Source: Micrococcales bacterium (GTDB lineage: Bacteria; Actinomycetota; Actinomycetes; Actinomycetales; Dermatophilaceae). From it: DNA of 8,568 nt. The notes under the pieces are model-generated. The model made no database searches, had not been told where the DNA came from, and worked only from the letters and a program-made list of their open reading frames with translations. Location of the stretch: NCBI GenBank assembly GCA_003132125.1, contig PKWT01000287.1, forward strand, positions 1-8,568, read 5' to 3'. How positions within the stretch are numbered: the first letter of the stretch is position 1; each line of letters begins with the position of its first letter. Of this stretch, positions 1 to 6,707 are shown in pieces. The translations under genes and the position numbers were made by a program.

Positions 1-123
1 TTCGGCCGTCGGTCCAAGGTCGCCGCTCGTCGAAGATCTCAGCAACAGGTCCGCGGCCCAGGTGAAATGGCGTCCCTCGACCGGTGATGACGGGTCTGTG
101 CCTGCCGGGGACGTCGCGCCGAG
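1..123. other. Left edge of window, no assignable gene
   Basis: Several frames are open on both strands, as is usual in GC-rich DNA. On the + strand one frame reads through to a stop at 185-187; on the - strand two frames run open off the left edge. None of them has a usable start codon with a ribosome binding site or a protein motif that I recognise. The stretch could hold the end of a gene lying outside the window, but I cannot say on which strand. Confidence 0.3.
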
Positions 124-156
124 TTGCGGGATCCGCTATTCGTACGGTTTACTAAC
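124..156 (+). promoter_or_regulatory. Promoter with ROK-type operator upstream of the sugar kinase
   Basis: A -35-like TTGCGG (124-129) and a -10-like TTTACT (148-153) are separated by 18 bases. The 19 bases at 138-156, ATTCGTACGGTTTACTAAC, match the site in front of the ROK repressor gene (7960-7978 read on the - strand) at 15 of 19 positions. They also share the TACTAAC end with the site at 1371-1389 upstream of the ABC operon. The operator covers the spacer and the -10, so binding should block RNA polymerase. The probable binder is the ROK repressor of this locus (6708-7955). That assignment is inferred from the matching sites and is not shown directly. Confidence 0.6.
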
Positions 157-160
157 AAAT

Positions 161-187
161 ATGCCTGCGCCCGAGATCCCCCGCTGA
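161..187 (+). CDS. Eight-codon mini-ORF at the expected transcription start
   Basis: The ATG at 161 lies exactly as far from the -10 element TTTACT as the repressor ATG does from its own -10: seven bases lie between them in both cases. An mRNA from this promoter would therefore begin at or next to an AUG. The frame encodes MPAPEIPR and stops at TGA 185-187. It could be a leaderless leader peptide in the kinase transcript, or the ATG could be a leftover of a promoter sequence copied from the repressor gene. No function can be read from the peptide. Confidence 0.25.
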   Translation: MPAPEIPR

Positions 188-193
188 TATCCC

Positions 194-211
194 CTCTCCG
201 CTTGAGGAGAG
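194..211 (+). promoter_or_regulatory. Hairpin covering a ribosome binding site in the kinase leader
   Basis: CTCTCC (194-199) can pair with GGAGAG (206-211) across the six-base loop GCTTGA. The 3' arm is the Shine-Dalgarno sequence for the small ORF that starts at 214, so folding would hide that site. The stem is only six base pairs, and its effect on translation is a guess. Confidence 0.35.
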
Positions 212-213
212 CG

Positions 214-339
214 ATGACCGTTCCCATGCCGGCGTCGCCACATTCGGTGCTCAGACCCCGTCGGACATGCTCTGCGCGGGTGGATCGACGCGACCGAAGA
301 TGCAGGTACGCCAGCACGATGAGAAGGGATGCGCTGTGA
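214..339 (+). CDS. Possible 41-codon leader ORF overlapping the kinase start
   Basis: An ATG at 214 follows GAGGAGAG (204-211), the same kind of ribosome binding site used by the substrate-binding protein and first permease genes in this window. The frame runs for 41 codons and ends at TGA 337-339, overlapping the kinase start GTG 336-338 as GTGA. The two permease genes share the same GTGA overlap. This geometry suggests translational coupling to the kinase. The predicted peptide is rich in arginine and has no recognisable domain, which is also what a non-coding frame of GC-rich DNA tends to give. I regard it as a candidate leader ORF and not as an established protein gene. Confidence 0.3.
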   Translation: MTVPMPASPHSVLRPRRTCSARVDRRDRRCRYASTMRRDAL

Positions 340-1268
340 GGGCCGGGGTGGACATTGGCGGCACCAAGACGCTTGCGGTCATCATCGACTCGGACTGCCG
401 ACCGGTGCAGCAACTCCGCCTGCCTACCGGATTCGGTTCCGAGGCCTTGCTGGTAACCGCGGTGGAGGCAGTCAGCCGGGTCGCCACGCTTGCCGGAATC
501 TCGATCGAAGATCTCGAATCGATCGGGATTGGGATTCCCGGCACAGTGGACAATGCTTCGGGCCGGGTGACGCACGCTGTCAACCTGGGCATCGATGATC
601 TGGATCTCGGAACTGAACTGCACGACCGGCTCGGGCTGGTCGTGCACGTAGAAAACGACGTGAACGCGGCGGCGTTCGGCGCCTTCCATATGGTCGGCAC
701 CCGCGAGGCTGGCTCAATGGCCTACCTGAATCTCGGAACGGGCCTGGCCGCGGGTCTCGTACTGAATGGTGAACTCTGGCGCGGATCACGCGGCGCAGCC
801 GGCGAGATCGGACATATCCCGGTCGATCCGAACGGTCCGGTTTGCTCGTGCGGGCAACGCGGCTGCCTCGAAGCGATGGCCTCCGGTTCCGCCGTCGCCC
901 GCCAGTGGCCAACCGCGCACCCACGCCCCGTGCAGGAGCTCTTCGAGGCTGCCCAGGGCGGCAACGCCCTGGCGCTCGACGTGAAACAGCGACTCGTCGA
1001 GAACGTGGCCTCGGCGGTACGCGCACTGGTATTGACAGTTGACGTGGACATCGTTGTGATCGGGGGCGGAATCAGCTCGCTCGGGGAACCGCTGCTTGGC
1101 GAAGTGCGCGCAGTGCTCGACTCTCGGGCGGCGATGTCCCCGTTCCTCGCCTCACTCGACCTGGCCGATCGTCTGCGCATCGTCCCGTCCGGCTTCCCCG
1201 CTGCGGCCGTGGGGGCTGCGCTGCTCGGCACCGCATGGATCCCCGCATCCACAAGCACCGCACCGTAG
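336..1268 (+). CDS. ROK-family sugar kinase (N-acetylglucosamine kinase or glucokinase type)
   Basis: Cytoplasmic ATP-dependent kinase that puts a phosphate on the 6-OH of a hexose. In this context the substrate is probably N-acetylglucosamine released by the GH20 enzyme of the same locus, but glucose cannot be excluded. The 310-residue product has a typical ROK length. The phosphate-binding motif DIGGTKT is at about residues 6-12. The catalytic aspartate lies in VENDVNAAAFG (D108). GEIGH (about 156-160) and CSCGQRGCLE (cysteines 170, 172, 177) supply the histidine and cysteines of the ROK zinc site. A second ATP-contact region, IGGGIS, is near 242-247. I chose the GTG at 336 because AAGGGA (324-329) sits six bases upstream and the family fold begins almost at once. 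A longer frame from ATG 267 would add 23 residues with no family character. The gene is probably transcribed from the operator-containing promoter at 124-156, about 180 bases upstream. Confidence 0.9.
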   Translation: MRAGVDIGGTKTLAVIIDSDCRPVQQLRLPTGFGSEALLVTAVEAVSRVATLAGISIEDLESIGIGIPGTVDNASGRVTHAVNLGIDDLDLGTELHDRLGLVVHVENDVNAAAFGAFHMVGTREAGSMAYLNLGTGLAAGLVLNGELWRGSRGAAGEIGHIPVDPNGPVCSCGQRGCLEAMASGSAVARQWPTAHPRPVQELFEAAQGGNALALDVKQRLVENVASAVRALVLTVDVDIVVIGGGISSLGEPLLGEVRAVLDSRAAMSPFLASLDLADRLRIVPSGFPAAAVGAALLGTAWIPASTSTAP

Positions 1269-1326
1269 ACGACGGCCACCTCAGCGAGCCCCGGCCCAAA
1301 CCCCACAGGCGCCTGACGGTGCCCGG

Positions 1327-1344
1327 CGAATCTTTATGGATTCG
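1327..1344. repeat. Inverted repeat upstream of the ABC operon promoter
   Basis: CGAATC (1327-1332) and GATTCG (1339-1344) are perfect inverted arms around TTTATG. The repeat ends 14 bases upstream of the -35 element at 1358. It is A/T-rich compared with its surroundings and has no following T tract, so it looks more like a protein-binding site than a terminator. The protein that would bind is unknown. Confidence 0.3.
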
Positions 1345-1357
1345 TTATCGCCCGAAC

Positions 1358-1389
1358 TTGACTTCCATTTGTGAGGAAGATGTACTAAC
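1358..1389 (+). promoter_or_regulatory. Promoter with ROK-type operator for the ABC importer operon
   Basis: A -35 TTGACT (1358-1363) and a -10-like TGTACT (1381-1386) are separated by 17 bases. The operator-like 19-mer GTGAGGAAGATGTACTAAC (1371-1389) matches the repressor-gene site, read on the - strand, at 14 of 19 positions. The matches cluster in AAGAT and TACTAAC. The left half is the more divergent one, so this may be the weakest of the three sites. Transcription would start near 1393, giving a leader of about 260 bases before the substrate-binding protein gene. Confidence 0.6.
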
Positions 1390-1654
1390 TAGAGGGAGAC
1401 CTGATTTCAGGGGTCCCACAGAGCCCTAGGGCGGCCGAGAGGTGGCGAGCAGGATGAGCACCGCAACGCCGCCACGAGGTCAGTCGACGGCTGTCCTCGG
1501 TGACGCCGGCCGCGCCCTAGGCGTCGCACTCTCGCCCATCACCGCCGGTGGAGACTCACCTGCTCTCCACTGATCCAACTGTGATCACGCACGGTGTGAA
1601 CACCATCCGAAATCACGTTCGCGACATACCCGCGTTCAACAATGAGGAGATAAA
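1390..1654 (+). other. Long leader of the ABC operon with several inverted repeats
   Basis: This part of the 386-base gap between the kinase and the binding protein holds no clear gene. It contains GCCCTAGGGC, a perfect ten-base palindrome (1423-1432), and a similar GCCCTAGGCG at 1514-1523. A stem of seven base pairs, GTGGAGA/TCTCCAC, lies at 1548-1570 with a nine-base loop. The palindrome GTGATCAC is at 1581-1588, and GGTGT-GA-ACACC at 1593-1604. A 39-codon frame (ATG 1454 to TGA 1571-1573) is open, but its only nearby purine run is AGG directly touching the ATG, so I do not call it as a gene. The repeats could be extra operators or RNA structure. Confidence 0.4.
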
Positions 1655-2980
1655 ATGCGTACCACACGCTTCACGGTGATAGGTGCAGTCAGCACCGCTG
1701 CCGTCCTGGCTTTGAGCGCCTGCGCTGGCAACGCCACGAATAGCACTGGCGCCAAGGGCACGATTGGCACGCCCGCTGGCGCAGGCAAGACCATTACGGT
1801 CTGGGCTATGCGCGGCGACCTCGGCCCCGACACGCTGAACGCGATCAACACCCAGTTCACCAAGGAGACCGGCGCGAAGGTCGACCTACAGGTCCAAGCC
1901 TCCTGGGAAGGCATCACCACCAAGGTCACGACGGCCCTTGCCACGTCCAACCCACCGGACGTCTTTGACCTCGGCAACACGCAGATTCCCAGTTATGCAG
2001 CCAACGGCGGCCTGCTCGATCTGACGCCGTACAAGAAGGAGCTGCAGCAGGGCAACACCTGGCTTACGGGCCTTGAACTGCCGGCGACCGTCGACGGCAA
2101 ACTCTACGGTGTGCCGACGTTTGCAGGAGATCGCGCGGTCATCTACAACAAGAAGATCTGGGCCGCCGCAGGCGTGACCAAAGTTCCGACGACCTACCAG
2201 GCTCTCATCGCAGACCTCGACAAGATCAAGGCCGCAAACACCGCATCGGACTTCTCCGCGTTCTACTACCCCGGCCAGTACTGGTACGCAGGCATGCAGT
2301 GGGTGTGGGATGCCGGCGGCGACATCGCGACGCTGAACAACGGCAAGTGGACGTCGGGCCTCTCCAGTGAAAAGGCGCAGCAGGGTTTGAACGACTTCAA
2401 GACGTTCCAGAACACCTACTCGAGCGTCGCCTCACGCACGGTCGACATCCACAAGCCCGAGCACACCCAGATGTTCGCGGACGGCAAGACCGCAGCCATC
2501 CTCGGCATCCCCACGGAGATCTCCACAATCAAGAAGGCCAACCCGAAGTTGACCGATGCCGACCTCGGGACCTTCCCGTTCCCAGGCAAGTCGGGAAAGA
2601 CGCAGCCGGTCATGATTGGTGGTTCCGACTGGGGCATCGCAGCCAAGAGCCAGAACAAGGAGCTCGCACTGGCGTGGACGAAGATCGCTGCCAGCCCGGA
2701 CATCCAGAACAACTACGTGTTCGCCAAGGATGGCTGGATCCCCAACAGTGTTGAGTACGTCAAGGCCGCACAGGCTACGGGCCTATCGCCGCTGATCACA
2801 GGCTTCTTCGCCGCCGCGCTCACCTCGAAGTCCACCCCAGCTGCAGCAAACTGGTCAACAATCGAAGGAGACCTCAGTATCAATCAGCTCTTCTCGTCGA
2901 TTGCCTCCGGAACCAAGTCTCCTGCGGATGCGGCCAAGGCCTTCGATTCGCATGCTGATTCCGTTCTGAACGGCAACTGA
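1655..2980 (+). CDS. ABC sugar transporter substrate-binding lipoprotein (family 1, chitobiose/maltose type)
   Basis: Membrane-anchored, extracellular sugar-binding component of the importer. The 441-residue product begins with a lipoprotein signal peptide: basic MRTTR, a hydrophobic stretch, then the lipobox LSAC with the lipidated cysteine at residue 23. A low-complexity linker follows (about 24-44), and the mature domain starts near KTITVWAMRGD. Features of the family 1 carbohydrate-binding proteins are visible: FTKETGAKVDLQ, NPPDVFDLGNTQIPSYAANGGLLDLTPY, and GKLYGVPTFAGDRAVIYNKKIWAAAGV. Many aromatic residues around FYYPGQYWYAGMQWVWD suit sugar stacking. The start is set by AGGAG (1645-1649), five bases before ATG 1655. 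The gene is first in an operon with the two permeases, 25 bases upstream of the next one. Transport of a GlcNAc oligosaccharide (DasA-like role) is inferred from the linked GH20 and kinase genes and not from binding residues. Confidence 0.92.
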   Translation: MRTTRFTVIGAVSTAAVLALSACAGNATNSTGAKGTIGTPAGAGKTITVWAMRGDLGPDTLNAINTQFTKETGAKVDLQVQASWEGITTKVTTALATSNPPDVFDLGNTQIPSYAANGGLLDLTPYKKELQQGNTWLTGLELPATVDGKLYGVPTFAGDRAVIYNKKIWAAAGVTKVPTTYQALIADLDKIKAANTASDFSAFYYPGQYWYAGMQWVWDAGGDIATLNNGKWTSGLSSEKAQQGLNDFKTFQNTYSSVASRTVDIHKPEHTQMFADGKTAAILGIPTEISTIKKANPKLTDADLGTFPFPGKSGKTQPVMIGGSDWGIAAKSQNKELALAWTKIAASPDIQNNYVFAKDGWIPNSVEYVKAAQATGLSPLITGFFAAALTSKSTPAAANWSTIEGDLSINQLFSSIASGTKSPADAAKAFDSHADSVLNGN

Positions 2981-3005
2981 CCTCGCCCTCCATGAGGAGA
3001 CTGTC

Positions 3006-3989
3006 ATGAGTCCCTCCACTGTGCCAGTTGCCTCAGGCGAGACTATGGCTGCCGCGGAATCCCCGCGGCAGCCAGGCGCACCTCGCTCGGGACCGAAGAG
3101 GAAGAGGAACTTCGCCCCGCTCTGGCTACTGAGCCCGGCCGCGCTCGTCCTTCTGACAATCACGGTCGCACCGATCGTCTTGCTGGTCTTCCTCTCACTG
3201 ACCAACTACGACCAGAAGTCGCTCTTCACCGGGGAGTTCGCCGAAGTCGGACTCGGCCAGTACTCGTCGATCTTCACGGATCCCGAGTTCTTGCGGTCAC
3301 TCGTGCGGACTGTCCTCTTCGCCACCGCCCTGGTGGCCGGAAGCGTCGCGATCGGAATGGGAATCTCCCAACTGCTCACCCGCCTGGGAACCGTGATGCG
3401 TTATGTCGTCACAATCGTCCTGATTTTTGCGTGGGCAGTGCCCACCGTGGCATCTTCACTGGTGTGGGACTGGCTGTTCCAACCCGGCTACGGGGTAGTC
3501 AACTGGCTCCTTACGCAGACGCATCTCTTTGGCGATTTGACCGACGTCGACTGGGCGCAGGACCCCGTACTGGCCTATCTGGCCATCTGGCTTCTCATCG
3601 TGTGGCAGGCGGTGCCATTCATAGGCCTGACGCTCAACGCCGCGCAGACTCAGGTGCCGGAAGAGTATTTCGAGGCGGCGCGACTCGACGGGGCGAGCGA
3701 GTGGGGTATCTACTGGCGGGTGACCATTCACTTCCTCAAACCGACCCTCCTGCTCGTCACGATCCTGTCGGTCATCTGGGATTTCAACGTCTTCAACCAG
3801 ATCTGGCTTGTCTCGCACGGCGGTCCGAACAATGCGACCGCGACGCTCGGCATCTGGACCTACAAGACGGCGTTCATCGGTTTCCATCTGGGCGAGGGTG
3901 CTGCTATCGCCGTAGTGACCACGGTGCTGTTGATGATCTTCACCGCGTATTACATCCGTAACCTGGTTCGGTCGGGAGAAGAGCTGTGA
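3006..3989 (+). CDS. ABC sugar transporter permease 1 (MalF-type)
   Basis: Inner-membrane permease subunit of the importer, 327 residues, pairing with the product of the next gene. A basic, cytoplasmic N terminus (about 1-37, with PKRKR) precedes the first membrane segment (about 38-66). Further segments lie near 101-123, 131-154, 189-212, 247-268 and 298-317. The conserved EAA loop that contacts the ATPase is clear: EAARLDGA at 223-230, continuing to P246. The start is set by AGGAG (2995-2999), six bases before ATG 3006. The stop overlaps the start of the second permease gene by four bases (GTGA). No ATPase gene follows in the operon, so a shared MsiK-type ATPase encoded elsewhere probably powers it; this is inferred from how related actinobacterial importers work. 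Confidence 0.93.
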   Translation: MSPSTVPVASGETMAAAESPRQPGAPRSGPKRKRNFAPLWLLSPAALVLLTITVAPIVLLVFLSLTNYDQKSLFTGEFAEVGLGQYSSIFTDPEFLRSLVRTVLFATALVAGSVAIGMGISQLLTRLGTVMRYVVTIVLIFAWAVPTVASSLVWDWLFQPGYGVVNWLLTQTHLFGDLTDVDWAQDPVLAYLAIWLLIVWQAVPFIGLTLNAAQTQVPEEYFEAARLDGASEWGIYWRVTIHFLKPTLLLVTILSVIWDFNVFNQIWLVSHGGPNNATATLGIWTYKTAFIGFHLGEGAAIAVVTTVLLMIFTAYYIRNLVRSGEEL

Positions 3990-4879
3990 CTGCTACGTCC
4001 CCTACCCAAGACGCCCCTTCCGACGCTCGCCCCCGCAAACGTGACACACGTCGTCGTCGCAAGCTGCACCTGGGCGTCAACATCACCGCGATCGTCTTCT
4101 GCGTGATCTGGACTTTCCCCGTTTACTGGATGGTCAACACCGCCTTCAAGTCCCGGCCTGAAGTGATGACGGCCACGCCGATCTTCTTCTCCCAGCATCC
4201 CACGCTCGCCAACTTCATCGCCGCGTTCAAACAGTCGAGCTTCCTGCTCGACCTCCGAAACAGCGTGATCGTAGTGTCGGGCGCAGTGGTGCTGTCCATC
4301 GTGGTGGGGGCATTTGCCGCTGCGGCACTGTCACGATTCCACTTCCGCGGGCGGCGCACGATCATGGTGCTTATCTTGGCCGTGCAGATGCTGCCGGGTA
4401 CGGCCCTGCTCATCCCGACCTTTTTGGTGTTCAACAGCCTCAACCTGCTTGGGACCTACTTCGGCCTAATCCTGGCCTATGTGGCCTCGGTGCTCCCGTT
4501 CTCCATCTGGGTGATGCGCGGGTTCTTTGTAGCGATCCCCTACGAGATCGAGGAGGCAGCGATGGTAGATGGGGCGGGAACGTGGCGCATCCTGCGGAGC
4601 ATCCTCTTTCCACTGGTCATCCCGGGTGTCATCGCAACGAGCATTTTCGCTTTCATCACGGCGTGGAACGAATATCTGGTGGCCTACACCTTCATGAAGG
4701 ACCAGAGCATGTATACGCTCCCAATCTGGCTGGCGTCGTTCTCGAACCCGCAGACTGGGACGGACTTCGGCGGGCAGATGGCAGCATCGGTGCTGTTCTC
4801 GCTGCCGGTGGTCGTCTTCTTCCTACTGATCCAACGCAAGCTCGTCGCCGGCATGTCGGCCGGTGCAGTCAAAGGCTAA
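3986..4879 (+). CDS. ABC sugar transporter permease 2 (MalG-type)
   Basis: Second membrane subunit of the importer, 297 residues. A strongly basic N terminus (RPRKRDTRRRRK, about 15-26) precedes the first membrane segment (about 31-50). Others lie near 92-116, 125-147, 154-177, 203-226 and 264-282. The EAA loop EEAAMVDGAG (189-198) continues to FPLVIPG near 208-214, as in MalG relatives. The C terminus KLVAGMSAGAVKG is typical for this subunit. The GTG start at 3986 overlaps the stop of permease 1 and is preceded by GGGAGAAG, consistent with coupled translation in equal amounts. It is the last recognisable gene of the operon. Confidence 0.93.
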   Translation: MTATSPTQDAPSDARPRKRDTRRRRKLHLGVNITAIVFCVIWTFPVYWMVNTAFKSRPEVMTATPIFFSQHPTLANFIAAFKQSSFLLDLRNSVIVVSGAVVLSIVVGAFAAAALSRFHFRGRRTIMVLILAVQMLPGTALLIPTFLVFNSLNLLGTYFGLILAYVASVLPFSIWVMRGFFVAIPYEIEEAAMVDGAGTWRILRSILFPLVIPGVIATSIFAFITAWNEYLVAYTFMKDQSMYTLPIWLASFSNPQTGTDFGGQMAASVLFSLPVVVFFLLIQRKLVAGMSAGAVKG

Positions 4880-5017
4880 AACCCACCGGCCATGACCCCC
4901 AGCTTGCGGTCTTCGATCTTGATGGGGCTATTGCTAGACGCTGGAGCCCCCGCGTGAATTAGCCGGCTGGGGCCGTAGGCCAATGCCACCCAGGTGCCTC
5001 TTCCAAGTCCTTGTGTT
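4880..5017. other. Gap between convergent operons with a possible terminator hairpin
   Basis: This 138-base gap separates the stop of permease 2 from the stop of the GH20 gene on the other strand. GGGGCT (4924-4929) can pair with AGCCCC (4945-4950) around a 15-base loop. It has no T tract on either side, so it is at best a weak bidirectional terminator. One + frame in the gap reads LAVFDLDGAIARRW (from about 4903), which resembles the first motif of HAD phosphatases. It has no start codon and ends at 4960-4962. Confidence 0.35.
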
Positions 5018-6625
5018 TCAGCCCCCGATGTTGGCAACCATCTGCGCGATGTGCGCCGCTCGCTGATCGGGCGTACTCGGCCGCCCTGCGATCCCGGGCC
5101 GCTTCTGCCAGGGCAGCGGACCAAACGGTCGGCGGTACTCCACACCCAGTGCATCCAGCCGGGCGAGGTGCTCATCGAGCCGCCCGGCAAAGTCGTCGTA
5201 GGCACGTTCCTTTGTGCTCCAAAGCGTCTCGGCGAGCGCACACAGACGCGGAAAGGCGAAGAAATCGACCATGCGCGGCGAGTCCATGTGCTCCGTCCAG
5301 ATGTTGGCCTGACCACCCAGCACGTGCCGTGCCTCATCCTTGGTCAGCTCGGCCGGAATGGGCTCGAAGCCGTAGACGTCGGCAACCGTGAGCACGATGC
5401 CCACCGGAATCGGCTCATCCGCCGAATCGGATTGCCGGTAGTCCAGGTATGCCCCGTCGTCCGGGCAGGCCACGACGTCGTGGCCGCGGCGTGCTGCGGT
5501 GATCGCACCGGTCATACCGCGCCAGGAGGCGACGGTGGCGCCGGACGCAAGCCCGCCTTCGAGGATCTCGTCCCAACCGAACAGTCTGCGTCCAGCCGCC
5601 GTGAGGTGGTCGTCCAGACGCCGGATGAACCAGCTCTGCAACGCCTCCTCGTCCTGCACGCCCAGTTCCGCCATGCGCTGTTGCGTGCGAGGGTCCGCAC
5701 GCCACTGATCCTTGGGGCATTCGTCTCCGCCCACCCCGATGTACGGCGACGGGAACAGCTCCATGACCTCGTCGAGCACGTTCGTGAAGAAATCGACCGT
5801 GCTCTCCTCCACGTTCAGTACATTGGGGTTGATACCCCACCGAGTCCACACCTCGAGCTGCTCACCGGTCACTCCCAGCTCCGGGTAGGCGGCGAGCGCT
5901 GCCTGCACATGACCCGGCGACTCGATCTCGGGGACTACCGTGATGAACCGCTCAGCAGCGTAGGCGACGATCTCACGGATGTCGTCCTGCGCGTAGTAGC
6001 CGCCGTGCGGGCGCCCGTCGCCACGCGCATCCGCCTCCGCGCCGACCTGGCTCTCCCGGCGCCACGCGCCCACCTCGGTCAGTCTCGGGTAGCGAAGGAT
6101 CTCGATGCGCCAACCCTGGTCCTCGGTCAGGTGCAGATGCAGCACGTTGAGCCGGTGCATAGCCATGAGGTCGATGAAGCGCAGCACGTCATGCTTGGGC
6201 ATGAAGTGGCGCGCCACGTCGAGCATGGTGCCGCGCCAAGCGAACCGCGGCGCATCCTGGATCTTCACAGCAGGGACGACCCAACGCACGCCGCTCACCT
6301 TGCTGCGACGGAACACGGCAGGCGGAAGCAGCTGCAGGAGAGCCTGACAGCCGTAGAAAAGCCCGGCTGCGTCGCCGCCCTCAATTCGGATGCCGTCTGG
6401 CGTCACAGCAAGTTGGAACGCCTCTGCGCCAAGCGCGGGCTCCATAGAAAGTCGGATAGAACCGTGCGAACTCTCGCCCATCGAAAGCCCTGTAGCTGGG
6501 CGCAACGCACCCTGCAACCAGGCCGAAACCCCAGCGAGCTCGGCCGACGCACAGATACCTGTCGTTCCGTCGAGTTCGAAGTCCCCCTCGGTAGCCCTCA
6601 TGGTGATCGGACGGGGAATAAGCAT
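5018..6625 (-). CDS. Glycoside hydrolase family 20 beta-N-acetylhexosaminidase, cytoplasmic
   Basis: Removes terminal beta-linked N-acetylhexosamine from an oligosaccharide by substrate-assisted catalysis, here probably splitting imported GlcNAc oligomers inside the cell. From the chosen start the product has 535 residues. An N-terminal GH20b-like alpha/beta domain (about 1-125) is followed by the TIM-barrel domain, which begins near FAWRGTMLDVARHF (R131 binds the non-reducing sugar). The catalytic Asp-Glu pair is in VGGDEC (D301-E302). Other active-site segments are HLTEDQGWR (about 164-173), PEIESPGH (232-239), GWDEILEG (W351), SWRG (W368) and NIWTE (W443, E445). No signal peptide or membrane segment is visible. 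I prefer ATG 6625 because GAGAGG (6640-6635) lies nine bases upstream on the - strand. The longer frame from ATG 6667 adds 14 residues without a clear ribosome binding site. It lies downstream of the ROK repressor gene, probably in one transcript. Confidence 0.92.
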   Translation of the reverse strand: MLIPRPITMRATEGDFELDGTTGICASAELAGVSAWLQGALRPATGLSMGESSHGSIRLSMEPALGAEAFQLAVTPDGIRIEGGDAAGLFYGCQALLQLLPPAVFRRSKVSGVRWVVPAVKIQDAPRFAWRGTMLDVARHFMPKHDVLRFIDLMAMHRLNVLHLHLTEDQGWRIEILRYPRLTEVGAWRRESQVGAEADARGDGRPHGGYYAQDDIREIVAYAAERFITVVPEIESPGHVQAALAAYPELGVTGEQLEVWTRWGINPNVLNVEESTVDFFTNVLDEVMELFPSPYIGVGGDECPKDQWRADPRTQQRMAELGVQDEEALQSWFIRRLDDHLTAAGRRLFGWDEILEGGLASGATVASWRGMTGAITAARRGHDVVACPDDGAYLDYRQSDSADEPIPVGIVLTVADVYGFEPIPAELTKDEARHVLGGQANIWTEHMDSPRMVDFFAFPRLCALAETLWSTKERAYDDFAGRLDEHLARLDALGVEYRRPFGPLPWQKRPGIAGRPSTPDQRAAHIAQMVANIGG

Positions 6626-6707
6626 GCGCGTCAGCCTCTCAACAACGACGTCAATCAGGGCATTCATGAAGGACCGGGGTTAGCGGAATCAGTGGTGAAC
6701 GCTATGA

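Noticed and set aside
39..689. 216-codon open frame on the - strand at the left end
   Set aside because: It lies opposite the start of the kinase and its promoter, has no recognisable protein features, and its composition is that of a shadow frame.
1454..1573. 39-codon frame in the leader of the ABC operon
   Set aside because: The only purine run touches the ATG with no spacing, the peptide has no recognisable features, and the region is crowded with inverted repeats that suggest regulatory DNA.
4924..4950. Strong intrinsic terminator between the convergent operons
   Set aside because: The stem is only six base pairs with a 15-base loop and no T tract on either strand, so I record it only as a possible hairpin.
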